Below, one piece after another: positions 49,588 to 58,263 of a stretch of 64,000 nt of DNA. Made by a program: the position numbers and the translations under genes. Position 1 is the first letter of the stretch; each line of letters starts with the position of its first letter. The stretch spans positions 1 through 64,000 of the forward strand of contig CAITWF010000059.1 of NCBI GenBank assembly GCA_903896015.1. Reading direction: 5' to 3'. The notes under the pieces were generated by a model. The model was given only the letters and a program-made list of their open reading frames with translations. It made no database searches and was not told the origin of the DNA. This DNA is from an uncultured Opitutia bacterium (GTDB lineage: Bacteria; Verrucomicrobiota; Verrucomicrobiia; Opitutales; Opitutaceae).

Positions 49588-51441
49588 TTACTTGGAAATA
49601 TCGTTAAGCATCGCGTCGAGGGTCGTGTAGCCCGCGAGCAGTTTCCGCGCAGCCGCACACGTCGCCGCAGCGGCGAGACCCGTGTTTTCCGCGAGGAAGA
49701 TGATGTAGGTCGCGACGTTCTTCGCGAAGTTCAACCGGCCTTCGTCGCTGATCGTGTAAAAGCGCGCGCGCTGCTGGTAGCCCGCGGGCGTGTGATCGCC
49801 GAGCGCGGATTTTTCCGGGCGGCCGCCGGCGGCGAGCACGTGGAGGAAATTATACTCAAACCAGAACATGTGCTCCGGGCTCGCGGGCAGCGACTCCAGC
49901 GCGGCCCGCGTGGCGGTCGGATTCGCGAACACATCGGTGCCCTTGCCGGATTTCGCCAGCGCGTCGGTGATGAAGGTGCGCGCCATCTTCTGCTCGGTGG
50001 CGTCGGCCGCAAAGGCACCGAGCACCGCGAGATCGAGCGTGAACTTATACCAGTCGCGCCAGAGCGCCTGATCCGCCGCATTCTTCGAAGTGAAGAGCGC
50101 GCGGCCCATCTCGTAGGTGTAGCGTCCGCTCGTCTTGATCTCGAGGCGGCTGCCGGTGACCTGGCCCATGACCTGGTAATTCTCGGCCGACTTGCCCGAG
50201 CCCGAGTGGAAACCGATCGAGGCGCCGAACTGTTTGCAGACGGCCCACTGTTTTTCCGCGAGCACGCGCAGCTGGGCGTTGTCGGGATATGGCATGTTCT
50301 TCTGGAACCCGAAGGCCGGCGCGACAAAGTGGATCTTCATGCCGAGCGCCTCGCAGAGCGACAGCATGATGGCGGTCGTCTCGGGCGTCGTGAGACCGGG
50401 CAGTTCGTCGATCGAAAGTTCGCGCAGGTAAGCGCGGCCGACCTCGGTCGTGAAAAGTCGCGCGCGCGCGGCGGCGTATTTCTCCTCGCGGCGCTTCATC
50501 TTTTCGAGGGACGGCCAGACGTAGGCAAGCAGCTTGGCAAACTCGGCCTCGTTGATCGTGAGCCCTACCGCAGCGACGCGCGCTTTCACTTTCGCAATGA
50601 GCGAGGCGGGAACGTTGGCCTGCACCCATGCACCCGCATCATCGGCAACCTTGGTCTGCGCGAGCTCCGGCGAAAGATCGAAGGTGATGTAGCTCGCGAG
50701 CACGCAGCCGGTGACAAGCGCGTCCTCGCGGTTGTCGAACTTGCCACCGATCGGCTGGTGATCGGCGTTGAACGACCACGCGATGCCGCGGCGGTGAAAG
50801 CCGTTCTTCAGTTTCGAGATTACGCAGCCATGGCTCATGCCCTCGACGCTCTGACCCTGGTGGCCCTCGGGGACGTTGGTGCCGATGAACGGGAACGGCA
50901 CGGTGTCGAGCTTGCCCGCGAGCATCACATCGACGTCGTAAACGAGTTCGCGCGGGATCGAATTCTGGTTCGCCGTCATGCCGAGCGAGAGCGCGCTCAT
51001 CGCCCACTCTGTCGCCGGCCAGTGCAGCGTAGTGAAACGCGCGCCGAGGCCCAGCGTGCTCTGGCCAAGCTTTTCGGCGGCCGTCGGGAAGATCGTGCAC
51101 GCGGGGGCTTTTTCCTGCGCGAGATTTTTTAGCTTCAGCAAGTTCGCGAAGGTGGCTGGAAACACCGTTGTGCCGTCTGCCAAGGTCTCACCTTCGGCCA
51201 GCGCCGCGGAGCCCTTCGCCGCCAGCTTCCACGCACAGTCGCCCGTCACCGGGTCCTCGAGCAGCACGACCTCCCCCGCCGTAGTGGCGAAGCGGCTCTT
51301 CTCGTAGACTTTCACGCCGGCGCCGCCGGCTTTCAGTTTCGTCGCGAGGGCGGGCCAATCGAGGCAGAAGTCCGGCGAGACGCACGGATTTGTCGCGATG
51401 CGGAGATTATTTTTGAGGAGAAACGCGTTGATGGCAGACAT
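49588..51441 (-). CDS. uxaE: Tagaturonate epimerase
   Basis: 617 residues from the ATG at 51439-51441 (MSAINAFLLKNN); the open frame extends to 51474. It interconverts D-tagaturonate and D-fructuronate, joining the two branches after UxaC. Family features: SIGFHSGSGKSAENYQVMG (matching the HSGSDK-type active-site loop), EIKTSGRYTYEMGRAL and SFNADHQPIGGKFD. It is longer than the roughly 480-residue thermophilic enzyme. Because the tagaturonate reductase UxaB is absent in this operon, the epimerase route explains galacturonate use. First gene of the operon. Confidence 0.85.
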   Translation of the reverse strand: MSAINAFLLKNNLRIATNPCVSPDFCLDWPALATKLKAGGAGVKVYEKSRFATTAGEVVLLEDPVTGDCAWKLAAKGSAALAEGETLADGTTVFPATFANLLKLKNLAQEKAPACTIFPTAAEKLGQSTLGLGARFTTLHWPATEWAMSALSLGMTANQNSIPRELVYDVDVMLAGKLDTVPFPFIGTNVPEGHQGQSVEGMSHGCVISKLKNGFHRRGIAWSFNADHQPIGGKFDNREDALVTGCVLASYITFDLSPELAQTKVADDAGAWVQANVPASLIAKVKARVAAVGLTINEAEFAKLLAYVWPSLEKMKRREEKYAAARARLFTTEVGRAYLRELSIDELPGLTTPETTAIMLSLCEALGMKIHFVAPAFGFQKNMPYPDNAQLRVLAEKQWAVCKQFGASIGFHSGSGKSAENYQVMGQVTGSRLEIKTSGRYTYEMGRALFTSKNAADQALWRDWYKFTLDLAVLGAFAADATEQKMARTFITDALAKSGKGTDVFANPTATRAALESLPASPEHMFWFEYNFLHVLAAGGRPEKSALGDHTPAGYQQRARFYTISDEGRLNFAKNVATYIIFLAENTGLAAAATCAAARKLLAGYTTLDAMLNDISK

Positions 51442-51571
51442 GGGATTTGGCGCGAAGGAAGACCAGTCGCGCACATTCTGCCGACACTGACAAGCCCGTG
51501 ATTCGGACTCGTGTCCTAATTCTTCGGGTGAATCGCCGATAACAGATTTCCTACCCAGCCAGCGCGCTGGC

Positions 51572-52057
51572 CTACCACTTGTCCAGCGAGTCCGTCACCA
51601 TCTGCTGCAACATCGGGAAGCGAATCTCGCCATAATTGAGCGCGTAGCGCAGCTTGCCGTCGCGGTAGACCCACGTCGTCGGCAGCCACTGCATCGGCAG
51701 GCCCATGAATGAAAGCATCTGCGTTTCCTTTTTCCGCGAGCTGTTCGGGTGCTGGAGGACCGTCAGGTTCGGCTGTGCGCCCAATCCGTATTTTTCGAGC
51801 TCCGGCGCGCCGGGCTTCGGATCCCAGCTCGTCACAAAAATCACCTGCACGTCCGGATTCGTGGCGAGAAAGTCCTTCCATCCGCCGCTCACTAGCTCGT
51901 GCTTGCAGTTGCCGCACCACGTCGCCCAAAAGTGGACGACCGTCACCTTCGGCGACTTCACGGCGTCGGCCACCTGCTGCTCGATCGGCGAGAGTTCAGC
52001 GGCACGGAGCGGCAGCGCGGCGGCGAGCAGGGTAAGCGCGAGGAAGAACCGTTTCAT
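51572..52057 (-). CDS. Secreted TlpA-like thioredoxin-fold protein
   Basis: 161 residues. A signal peptide ends near PLRAAEL. The active-site motif WATWCGNCKHEL is at about residues 44-55 (CxxC), followed by VQVIFVTSWDPKPG and the cis-Pro region LPTTWVYRDGKLRY. It is a periplasmic thiol-disulfide protein, in the TlpA/ResA style, that may help cytochrome or envelope protein maturation. It stands alone on the minus strand, 131 bases before uxaE (upstream side), with its start 115 bases from tex, which is divergent. Confidence 0.85.
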   Translation of the reverse strand: MKRFFLALTLLAAALPLRAAELSPIEQQVADAVKSPKVTVVHFWATWCGNCKHELVSGGWKDFLATNPDVQVIFVTSWDPKPGAPELEKYGLGAQPNLTVLQHPNSSRKKETQMLSFMGLPMQWLPTTWVYRDGKLRYALNYGEIRFPMLQQMVTDSLDKW

Positions 52058-52171
52058 GTGCGCACCGTAATAACGCGCCCCGCCCGTGCAACCGCACAGT
52101 GGGTTTTATGACCACGATCGCTTTCGGGATTGCACGTAGGCGCGCAGCCGCTCTGTTCGCCCATTCCTCGC

Positions 52172-54517
52172 ATGTCTGTTGCCGCCGCTCCGTCCCCCAA
52201 CCTGCTCAACGCCGATCACGTCCTCCGCGTAGCTGCGGAGTTGAACATCAAGGTCGCCCAAGTCGCCGCCACCGCGCAGCTCTTCGCCGAAGGAGCAACC
52301 GTCCCCTTCATCGCGCGCTACCGCAAAGAGGTCACCGGCGAACTCGACGAAGTCCAAATCACCGCCATCCGCGATCGCCTCGAACAGATGCGCGCGATCG
52401 ACGAGCGCCGCGACGCCATCCTCGCTTCGCTCAAGGAGCGCAACCTCCTCACGCCCGCCCTCGAAAAGGCGATCCACGCCGCCGCCACCCTCGCCGAACT
52501 CGAGGACATTTACCTTCCGTTCCGCCCAAAAAAACGCACCCGCGCCACCATTGCGAAAGAGAAAGGCCTCGAGCCCCTCGCCGAACTCCTCTGGGCGCAG
52601 GACGCCTCGACCGATCCGCTCGCCGCCGCGCAGGCCTACGTCGGCCGCGACTACACGGCGGACGACGGAAAAAATCTTCCCGCGAAAATCGCCTCGATCG
52701 AAGAAGCGCTCACCGGTGCACGCGATATTCTCGCCGAGCGCATCAGCGACGACAAAGACGCCCGTGCCCGCCTCCGTGCTGTTTTCCAGAAGGACGCCGT
52801 GATCTCGTCGAAGGTCATGCTCGGCAAAGACGCCGATCCCGAGGCCGCGAAATTCAAAGACTACTTCGCGTGGAACGAGCCGCTCGCAAAGGCACCCTCG
52901 CACCGTATCCTCGCCATGCGCCGCGGCGAAAAGGAAGGCTTCCTCATGATGCGGGTGCAACTCGCCGACGAAGCCGCGGCCGCCGCCGAAGTGCAGTCAC
53001 TCTTCGTAAAAAACAAGGGCGCCGCTGCCGTGCAGGTCAGCCTCGCCGTGCAAGACGCCGCCAAGCGCCTCCTCAGCCCCGCGATGGAAACCGAGATGCG
53101 CCTCGAATCAAAAAAACGCGCCGACGAGGCCGCGATCAAAGTCTTCGCCGACAACGCCCGCGAACTTCTCCTCGCCGCCCCACTCGGTCAGCGCGCCGTG
53201 CTCGCGATCGATCCGGGCTTCCGCACGGGCTGCAAATGCGTGCTCCTCGATCGCCAGGGCAAGCTGCTCCACAACGACGTCATCTACCCCGATCGCCACG
53301 CCGAGGAGGCCAAGGAAAAGATCCTCGGCTTCGTGAAGTTCTTCAAAGTCGAGGCCGTCGCGATCGGCAATGGCACCGGCGGCCGCGAAACGGAAGCCTT
53401 CGTCCGCGCGCTCGGCCTGCCTGCCACGATTCCCGTCGTCGTTGTCAACGAGTCCGGCGCCTCGATCTACTCCGCGAGCGAAGTCGCCCGTGAAGAATTT
53501 CCCGATCACGACCTCACCGTGCGCGGCGCCGTCTCGATTGGCCGACGCCTGATGGACCCGCTCGCCGAGCTCGTGAAGCTCGATCCAAAATCGATCGGCG
53601 TGGGCCAATACCAGCACGACGTCGATCAGTCCGCGCTCAAGCGCTCGCTCGACGACTCAGTGATGCTTTCCGTGAACCGCGTCGGCGTCGAAGTGAATAC
53701 CGCCTCGAAGCAACTCCTCAGCTACGTCTCCGGTCTCAACGCCACCGTTGCCGCCGCGATCGTGGCGCGCCGCAACGAAAAGGGCGCGTTCAAGTCGCGC
53801 GCCGATCTCAAGGAAGTTCCGCGCCTCGGGCCCAAGGCGTTTGAGCAGGCGGCTGGATTCTTGCGCATCCGCGACGGCGCGCATCCGCTCGATGCCAGTT
53901 CGGTTCACCCCGAGCGCTACGCCCTCGTCGAAAAGATGGCCGCGGACTGCGGCGCGACCGTCGCTGATCTCATGCGCGACGGAAAACTCCGTGCGAAGAT
54001 CAAACTGGAAAACTACGTCACCGCCGACGTCGGCCTGCCCACGCTCACCGACATCATGGCCGAGCTGGCCAAGCCCGGCCGCGATCCACGCGAGCAGTTT
54101 GAGGCGTTCAGCTTCACCGAGGGCGTCAACAAGCCCGAGGACTTGAAGCCCGGTATGAAGCTGCCTGGCATTGTCACCAACGTCACCGCCTTCGGCGCGT
54201 TCGTGGACATCGGGGTGCATCAAGACGGCCTCGTGCATGTCTCGCAACTCGCCGACACGTTCGTGAAAGAGCCCAACACGATCGTTAAGCCCGGCCAGAA
54301 AGTTCGCGTGACGGTCACCGAGATCGATCTCCCGCGGCAGCGGATCGCGCTCTCCATGAAGAGCCAGCCGCAGCTTGGACCGAAAACCGCGGCGGGCGCC
54401 GCAGGCCCGCGAACCGGTCCCGGCGGTCCGCGACCGGTGGCGGGTTCACCTGTGCCGCGGGCCCCTCAGGCCGTGAATAATGATTGGTTTAGCGCCGCGC
54501 TGAACAAGAAGCGCTGA
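52172..54517 (+). CDS. tex: Tex-family RNA-binding transcription accessory protein
   Basis: 781 residues from the ATG at 52172; the frame opens at 52130. N-terminal helical domain with ATVPFIARYRKEVTGELDE, YqgF-like domain with LAIDPGFRTGCKCVLLDRQGKLL, helix-hairpin-helix region (VEVNTASKQLLSYVSGL; RLGPKAFEQAAGFLRI), and a C-terminal S1 domain (GIVTNVTAFGAFVDIGVHQDGLVHVSQLAD). A Pro/Gly-rich tail follows. Tex binds RNA and affects transcription in most bacteria. Monocistronic, with a terminator at 54566. Confidence 0.96.
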   Translation: MSVAAAPSPNLLNADHVLRVAAELNIKVAQVAATAQLFAEGATVPFIARYRKEVTGELDEVQITAIRDRLEQMRAIDERRDAILASLKERNLLTPALEKAIHAAATLAELEDIYLPFRPKKRTRATIAKEKGLEPLAELLWAQDASTDPLAAAQAYVGRDYTADDGKNLPAKIASIEEALTGARDILAERISDDKDARARLRAVFQKDAVISSKVMLGKDADPEAAKFKDYFAWNEPLAKAPSHRILAMRRGEKEGFLMMRVQLADEAAAAAEVQSLFVKNKGAAAVQVSLAVQDAAKRLLSPAMETEMRLESKKRADEAAIKVFADNARELLLAAPLGQRAVLAIDPGFRTGCKCVLLDRQGKLLHNDVIYPDRHAEEAKEKILGFVKFFKVEAVAIGNGTGGRETEAFVRALGLPATIPVVVVNESGASIYSASEVAREEFPDHDLTVRGAVSIGRRLMDPLAELVKLDPKSIGVGQYQHDVDQSALKRSLDDSVMLSVNRVGVEVNTASKQLLSYVSGLNATVAAAIVARRNEKGAFKSRADLKEVPRLGPKAFEQAAGFLRIRDGAHPLDASSVHPERYALVEKMAADCGATVADLMRDGKLRAKIKLENYVTADVGLPTLTDIMAELAKPGRDPREQFEAFSFTEGVNKPEDLKPGMKLPGIVTNVTAFGAFVDIGVHQDGLVHVSQLADTFVKEPNTIVKPGQKVRVTVTEIDLPRQRIALSMKSQPQLGPKTAAGAAGPRTGPGGPRPVAGSPVPRAPQAVNNDWFSAALNKKR

Positions 54518-54565
54518 CGCGCTCCGTGCGGCCAACGGCCCACAGAAGGTTTGATTCTGGTTCGA

Positions 54566-54587
54566 CGCCCCGCAGGCTCACGGGGCG
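54566..54587 (+). terminator. Probable terminator of tex
   Basis: CGCCCCG-CAGGCTCAC-GGGGCG type hairpin (arms CGCCCCG at 54566-54572 and CGGGGCG at 54581-54587), followed by ctcgttt. The T tract is short, so it may be a weak terminator. Confidence 0.65.
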
Positions 54588-54625
54588 CTCGTTTGCCAAA
54601 GGCCAATCGTAATCATACTTTACAA

Positions 54626-55795
54626 ATGGTCTTACCAAATGCTAACTACGATAGCATGATTGGCCGCCCCTTCTGGCACGATCGCCTTGAACAGGCGTGG
54701 CGCGAGGCATCGATCGTCTGGCTCGCGGGGGTGCGTCGCTCCGGCAAAACCACGTTGGCACAAAGTCTGGGCCCCGAGTGCAGTCTCTACGTCAATTGCG
54801 ATCTGCCCGCCACCGAAGACCGGGTGCGTGATCCCGTGCTGTTCTTCCGCCAGTGCGACCAGCCGGTCATGGTGCTGGACGAGATTCACCAACTGCGCGA
54901 TCCGAGCCGGCTGCTGAAGATCGCCGCGGATGAGTTCCCCAAACTCCGCGTGCTGGCCACCGGTTCATCGACGCTCGCTGCGAGTAAAAAATTCCGGGAC
55001 ACCTTGACGGGGCGAAAGCGGCTGGTCCACCTCGTGCCGGCTTTGACCGGCGAACTCCCCGCCTTCGGCGCCACCCTGGAGAAACGCCTCTATCACGGCG
55101 GATTGCCTCCGGCGTTGCTCGCCGCCAGCAAGCAGCCGGCGTTCTACCGCGAATGGCTCGATTCGTTTTTTGCGCGCGATATCCAGCGGCTGTTCGCGTT
55201 TCGCGATATCAACCGGTTCAACGCCCTCTTCGAATACGTGCTGCGGCAAAGCGGTGGGCAGTTGGAGACCTCCCGCACGGCCTCCGCTCTGGGGATTTCC
55301 CGGCCGACGGTGGAAAGCCACCTGCAGGCACTGACCATCACGCAGGCGCTGACCCTGGTGCGCCCGTTTCACGGCAGCGGGCAGGGCGAGATCGTCCGCC
55401 AGCCCAAGGCCTACGCGTTTGACACCGGCTTCGTAAGCTTCGCCCGCGGCTGGGATCCGCTGCGCCCGGCAGACCGTGGAATTTTGTGGGAGCACCTCGT
55501 CGTCGAAGCTTTTCAGGCGCTGTGGCCCGGCGAGCCAGTACGCTACTGGCGCGACAAGGCCGGCCGCGAGGTAGACTTTGTACGCCCGCGCAACCGCGAC
55601 ACGGTGGATGCCTACGAATGCAAATGGGACCCGGATGATTTCGACGCGGCGGCGCTCAAGGCCTTCCGGGCGGCCTACCCCAAGGGGAACAATTATCTTG
55701 TCACACCGCTGACTGGCCCAGCCTACCAGAAGCGCGCGCAAGGTCTGGAGCTGAAAGTCTGCGGACTCGACGGCCTCGCCAAGTCTGACGCATGA
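54626..55795 (+). CDS. DUF4143-type AAA ATPase
   Basis: 389 residues from the ATG at 54626 (MVLPNANYDS); an ATG at 54656 is an alternative. Walker A is GVRRSGKTTLAQ, Walker B is MVLDEIHQL, and a sensor segment is LATGSS. A helix-turn-helix lies at about 210-240 (TASALGISRPTVESHLQAL), and the C-terminal DUF4143 region has GILWEHLVVEAFQALWP and WRDKAGREVDFV, a PD-(D/E)xK-like fold. Family members are of unclear function and often sit with toxin-antitoxin or defence genes. The stop overlaps the start of the TIR-cyclase gene by ATGA. Confidence 0.85.
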   Translation: MVLPNANYDSMIGRPFWHDRLEQAWREASIVWLAGVRRSGKTTLAQSLGPECSLYVNCDLPATEDRVRDPVLFFRQCDQPVMVLDEIHQLRDPSRLLKIAADEFPKLRVLATGSSTLAASKKFRDTLTGRKRLVHLVPALTGELPAFGATLEKRLYHGGLPPALLAASKQPAFYREWLDSFFARDIQRLFAFRDINRFNALFEYVLRQSGGQLETSRTASALGISRPTVESHLQALTITQALTLVRPFHGSGQGEIVRQPKAYAFDTGFVSFARGWDPLRPADRGILWEHLVVEAFQALWPGEPVRYWRDKAGREVDFVRPRNRDTVDAYECKWDPDDFDAAALKAFRAAYPKGNNYLVTPLTGPAYQKRAQGLELKVCGLDGLAKSDA

Positions 55796-58263
55796 GCGAC
55801 GCCGCCAACAAAGCTGTCTTTCTCAGCTACGCATCCCAAGACGCGGAGGCGGCGCGGCGCATTTGCGAGGCGCTGCGGTCGGGCGGTGTCGCGGTCTGGT
55901 TTGACACCGATGGGGGACTTGAACACGGCGACGAGTGGGACGCGAAGATCCGCCGCCAAATCAAGGAGTGTGTGTTTTTCGTTCCGCTTATTTCTGCAAG
56001 CACGCAGGCCCGGCTCGAAGGCTATTTCCGGATTGAATGGGATCTCGCGGCGGAGCGGGCCCGGGGAGTCGCCGCCGGCGTCCCGTTCATTTTGCCCATC
56101 GTGATCGACGACACGCGCGAGCCCGACGCGCTCGTGCCGGATCGTTTTCGGAAGGTGCAGTGGACGCGGTTGCCGGGCGGTGTCGTGCCGCCCGAGGTGC
56201 AGGCGCGCTTACTAAAGCTCTGGTCGCATCGCGTGGGCGTGCTCGCGCACAACGAGGGTCGCACGCTCGGCCCCGCTTATGCACCACCCGTTCCGTTCAC
56301 GATGGCGCCGGGTGAAACGCGTGCGCCCGGCCTCGAGAGCCCGGTAGAGGGCAACACGACCTTTGGCGGCCGGCGACTGGCCGCGATCGTTTTCACCGAC
56401 GCCGTGGGTTACTCGGCGCGCATGCAGGCCGACGAGGCGAGCACGCTCGCCCTCGTGCAATCGGATTTCGAACAGATGCGCCGGCTCTGCGTGCAACACG
56501 GCGGCCAGACGTTGAAGTCGACGGGCGATGGATTGCTGATGTGTTTCGACAGCGTGATCGACGCGGTGTCCTGTGCGTTGGCGATCCAGGCGGGCTTTGC
56601 CAGACGAGGCGTCAGCGCGTTGCAGCACCGCATCGGAGCGCATTTGGGCGATATTTATCACCACGCCGGCGACGTCGCGGGCGACGGCGTGAATCTCGCG
56701 GCGCGTTTGCAGACCGCCGCACAACCGGGCACGATCTGCGTCAGCGATGTGGTGTTTGCCGCCGTCAAAGGCAAGGTGGCGCTGGAATCGATGGCGCTCG
56801 CGCCGCTCGCGTTGAAGAACATCGCGCAGCCGCAGGCCGCACACTTGATCGCGCCGGTCGGCACGCGCCTGGCGGCGAGCGCGGGGGCGCGCAGCCGGCG
56901 CAGGTGGGTGTTCGCTGCGGCGGGGGTGGTGGTGCTGGCCGCGGTCGCGGTGCTCTTACTGCGTGGTCCGGAAAAAACGGTCGTGCCCGCCGTCGCTCCG
57001 AGCGGGAACCGGGTGGCACCCGCGGCGGAATTTCCGCACGATCCTAATCTCAAGCGCGCACGGGCGCTCATCTACGAGATCAACAGCATCGCCGCGGACT
57101 TTGCGCTGGCGGACGACCTCGTGAAGCCGTTGCTGGTGGAGCGGCCCAACGATCCCGAGGTCGTGACCGTGGCCGCGGAAATCTCCGCAGAATATCTCAT
57201 CCGCGGGTTTGACACCACGCAACCGCGCCGCGCTCAGGCCCAGCGGCTGGGCGAGCGCGCGGTGCAGCTCGCGCCGGACAATCCGGCCGCCCTCGCCGCG
57301 CTCGGCCGCTACCTCCGCTACGACAACAAGACGCAACTCGCGCGGGCCGAAGCATTGCTGCGCCAGGCGATCAAGATCGATCCTACGGAACCGCGCTATT
57401 ATCGCTACCTCTACTCGGTGCTCATCGTCACCCAACCCGGGCCTGACACCGCGGCGTTTGGCGCGCGCATGGCGACGTTGTTTCCGCATGACCCGGTCGT
57501 GACCTATGAGATCGCCGTGCTCCACCTGTCGGTCGGCGACCTCGCCGCCGCGGAAGAGGGATTTGATCAAACCCTGAAGCTGGCGCCGGTGGCCAACGCG
57601 ATCACTTCGAAGGCGAGGCTCAGGCTTGAGGTGCACGCAGACGTGGAGGGCATGAAGCTCTGGCTCGACCGTATGCCAGAGCGCCAGCGGACCAACGCCC
57701 GCTTCGCGAACGCCTGCGCCGTGGCCGCCCTCGTGACCGGCAAGACCGACTCGGCGCGGCAAGTGCTGGCGGCGATCACGGACCCGTGGCTGACGGATGC
57801 CGGTTACATTTTCCCCAAGGTCATGCTGCTCGGCGATCTGGATGCCATCGATCGGAAAGACGACGTCGCACGGCTCGACTACGAAGCGGCGTTGGACGAG
57901 ATCAATCAAGCGCTTGCCGCCGAGGCGACGGACCTGCGTCCGATCCGCGCCAAGTTATGGGTGCTCCTTGGGCTCGGCCGCCGGCAGGAAGCGCTCGCGG
58001 CGTTGCGGATCAACTTGCAGAGGCGACCGACGCCCTATCACTGGAATATGGGTCTCACGTGGTGGACCAGTGCCCTGCGGGCCTGCCTGCTGCTCGGCGA
58101 ACGCGCGGAAGCAATCACCCTGCTCAAGGAAGCCTGTGCGGAATCGCAAGGTCGCCTGCTTCTGCGCAACCTGTTTAAGGTCGATCCGAAGATGGCACCG
58201 TTCCGCGATGATGCGGAAATCGCCGCGCTGCTCGCCGATCCGAAAAATTCCGTGCCCCTGTAA
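55792..58263 (+). CDS. TIR-adenylate cyclase-TPR membrane protein
   Basis: 823 residues. The TIR domain at about 8-140 has FLSYASQDA and Glu82 in RIEWDLA at the NADase catalytic position. A class III cyclase domain at about 194-355 has metal Asp203 in FTDAVGYS, Lys242 and Asp246 in TLKSTGDGLL; Lys242 favours ATP. A single membrane segment lies at about 373-394, then TPR-like helices to the end. TIR plus cyclase in one protein implies NAD- and cAMP-linked signalling. It is translated with the DUF4143 ATPase. Domain order is directly visible, the pathway is not. Confidence 0.85.
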   Translation: MSDAANKAVFLSYASQDAEAARRICEALRSGGVAVWFDTDGGLEHGDEWDAKIRRQIKECVFFVPLISASTQARLEGYFRIEWDLAAERARGVAAGVPFILPIVIDDTREPDALVPDRFRKVQWTRLPGGVVPPEVQARLLKLWSHRVGVLAHNEGRTLGPAYAPPVPFTMAPGETRAPGLESPVEGNTTFGGRRLAAIVFTDAVGYSARMQADEASTLALVQSDFEQMRRLCVQHGGQTLKSTGDGLLMCFDSVIDAVSCALAIQAGFARRGVSALQHRIGAHLGDIYHHAGDVAGDGVNLAARLQTAAQPGTICVSDVVFAAVKGKVALESMALAPLALKNIAQPQAAHLIAPVGTRLAASAGARSRRRWVFAAAGVVVLAAVAVLLLRGPEKTVVPAVAPSGNRVAPAAEFPHDPNLKRARALIYEINSIAADFALADDLVKPLLVERPNDPEVVTVAAEISAEYLIRGFDTTQPRRAQAQRLGERAVQLAPDNPAALAALGRYLRYDNKTQLARAEALLRQAIKIDPTEPRYYRYLYSVLIVTQPGPDTAAFGARMATLFPHDPVVTYEIAVLHLSVGDLAAAEEGFDQTLKLAPVANAITSKARLRLEVHADVEGMKLWLDRMPERQRTNARFANACAVAALVTGKTDSARQVLAAITDPWLTDAGYIFPKVMLLGDLDAIDRKDDVARLDYEAALDEINQALAAEATDLRPIRAKLWVLLGLGRRQEALAALRINLQRRPTPYHWNMGLTWWTSALRACLLLGERAEAITLLKEACAESQGRLLLRNLFKVDPKMAPFRDDAEIAALLADPKNSVPL

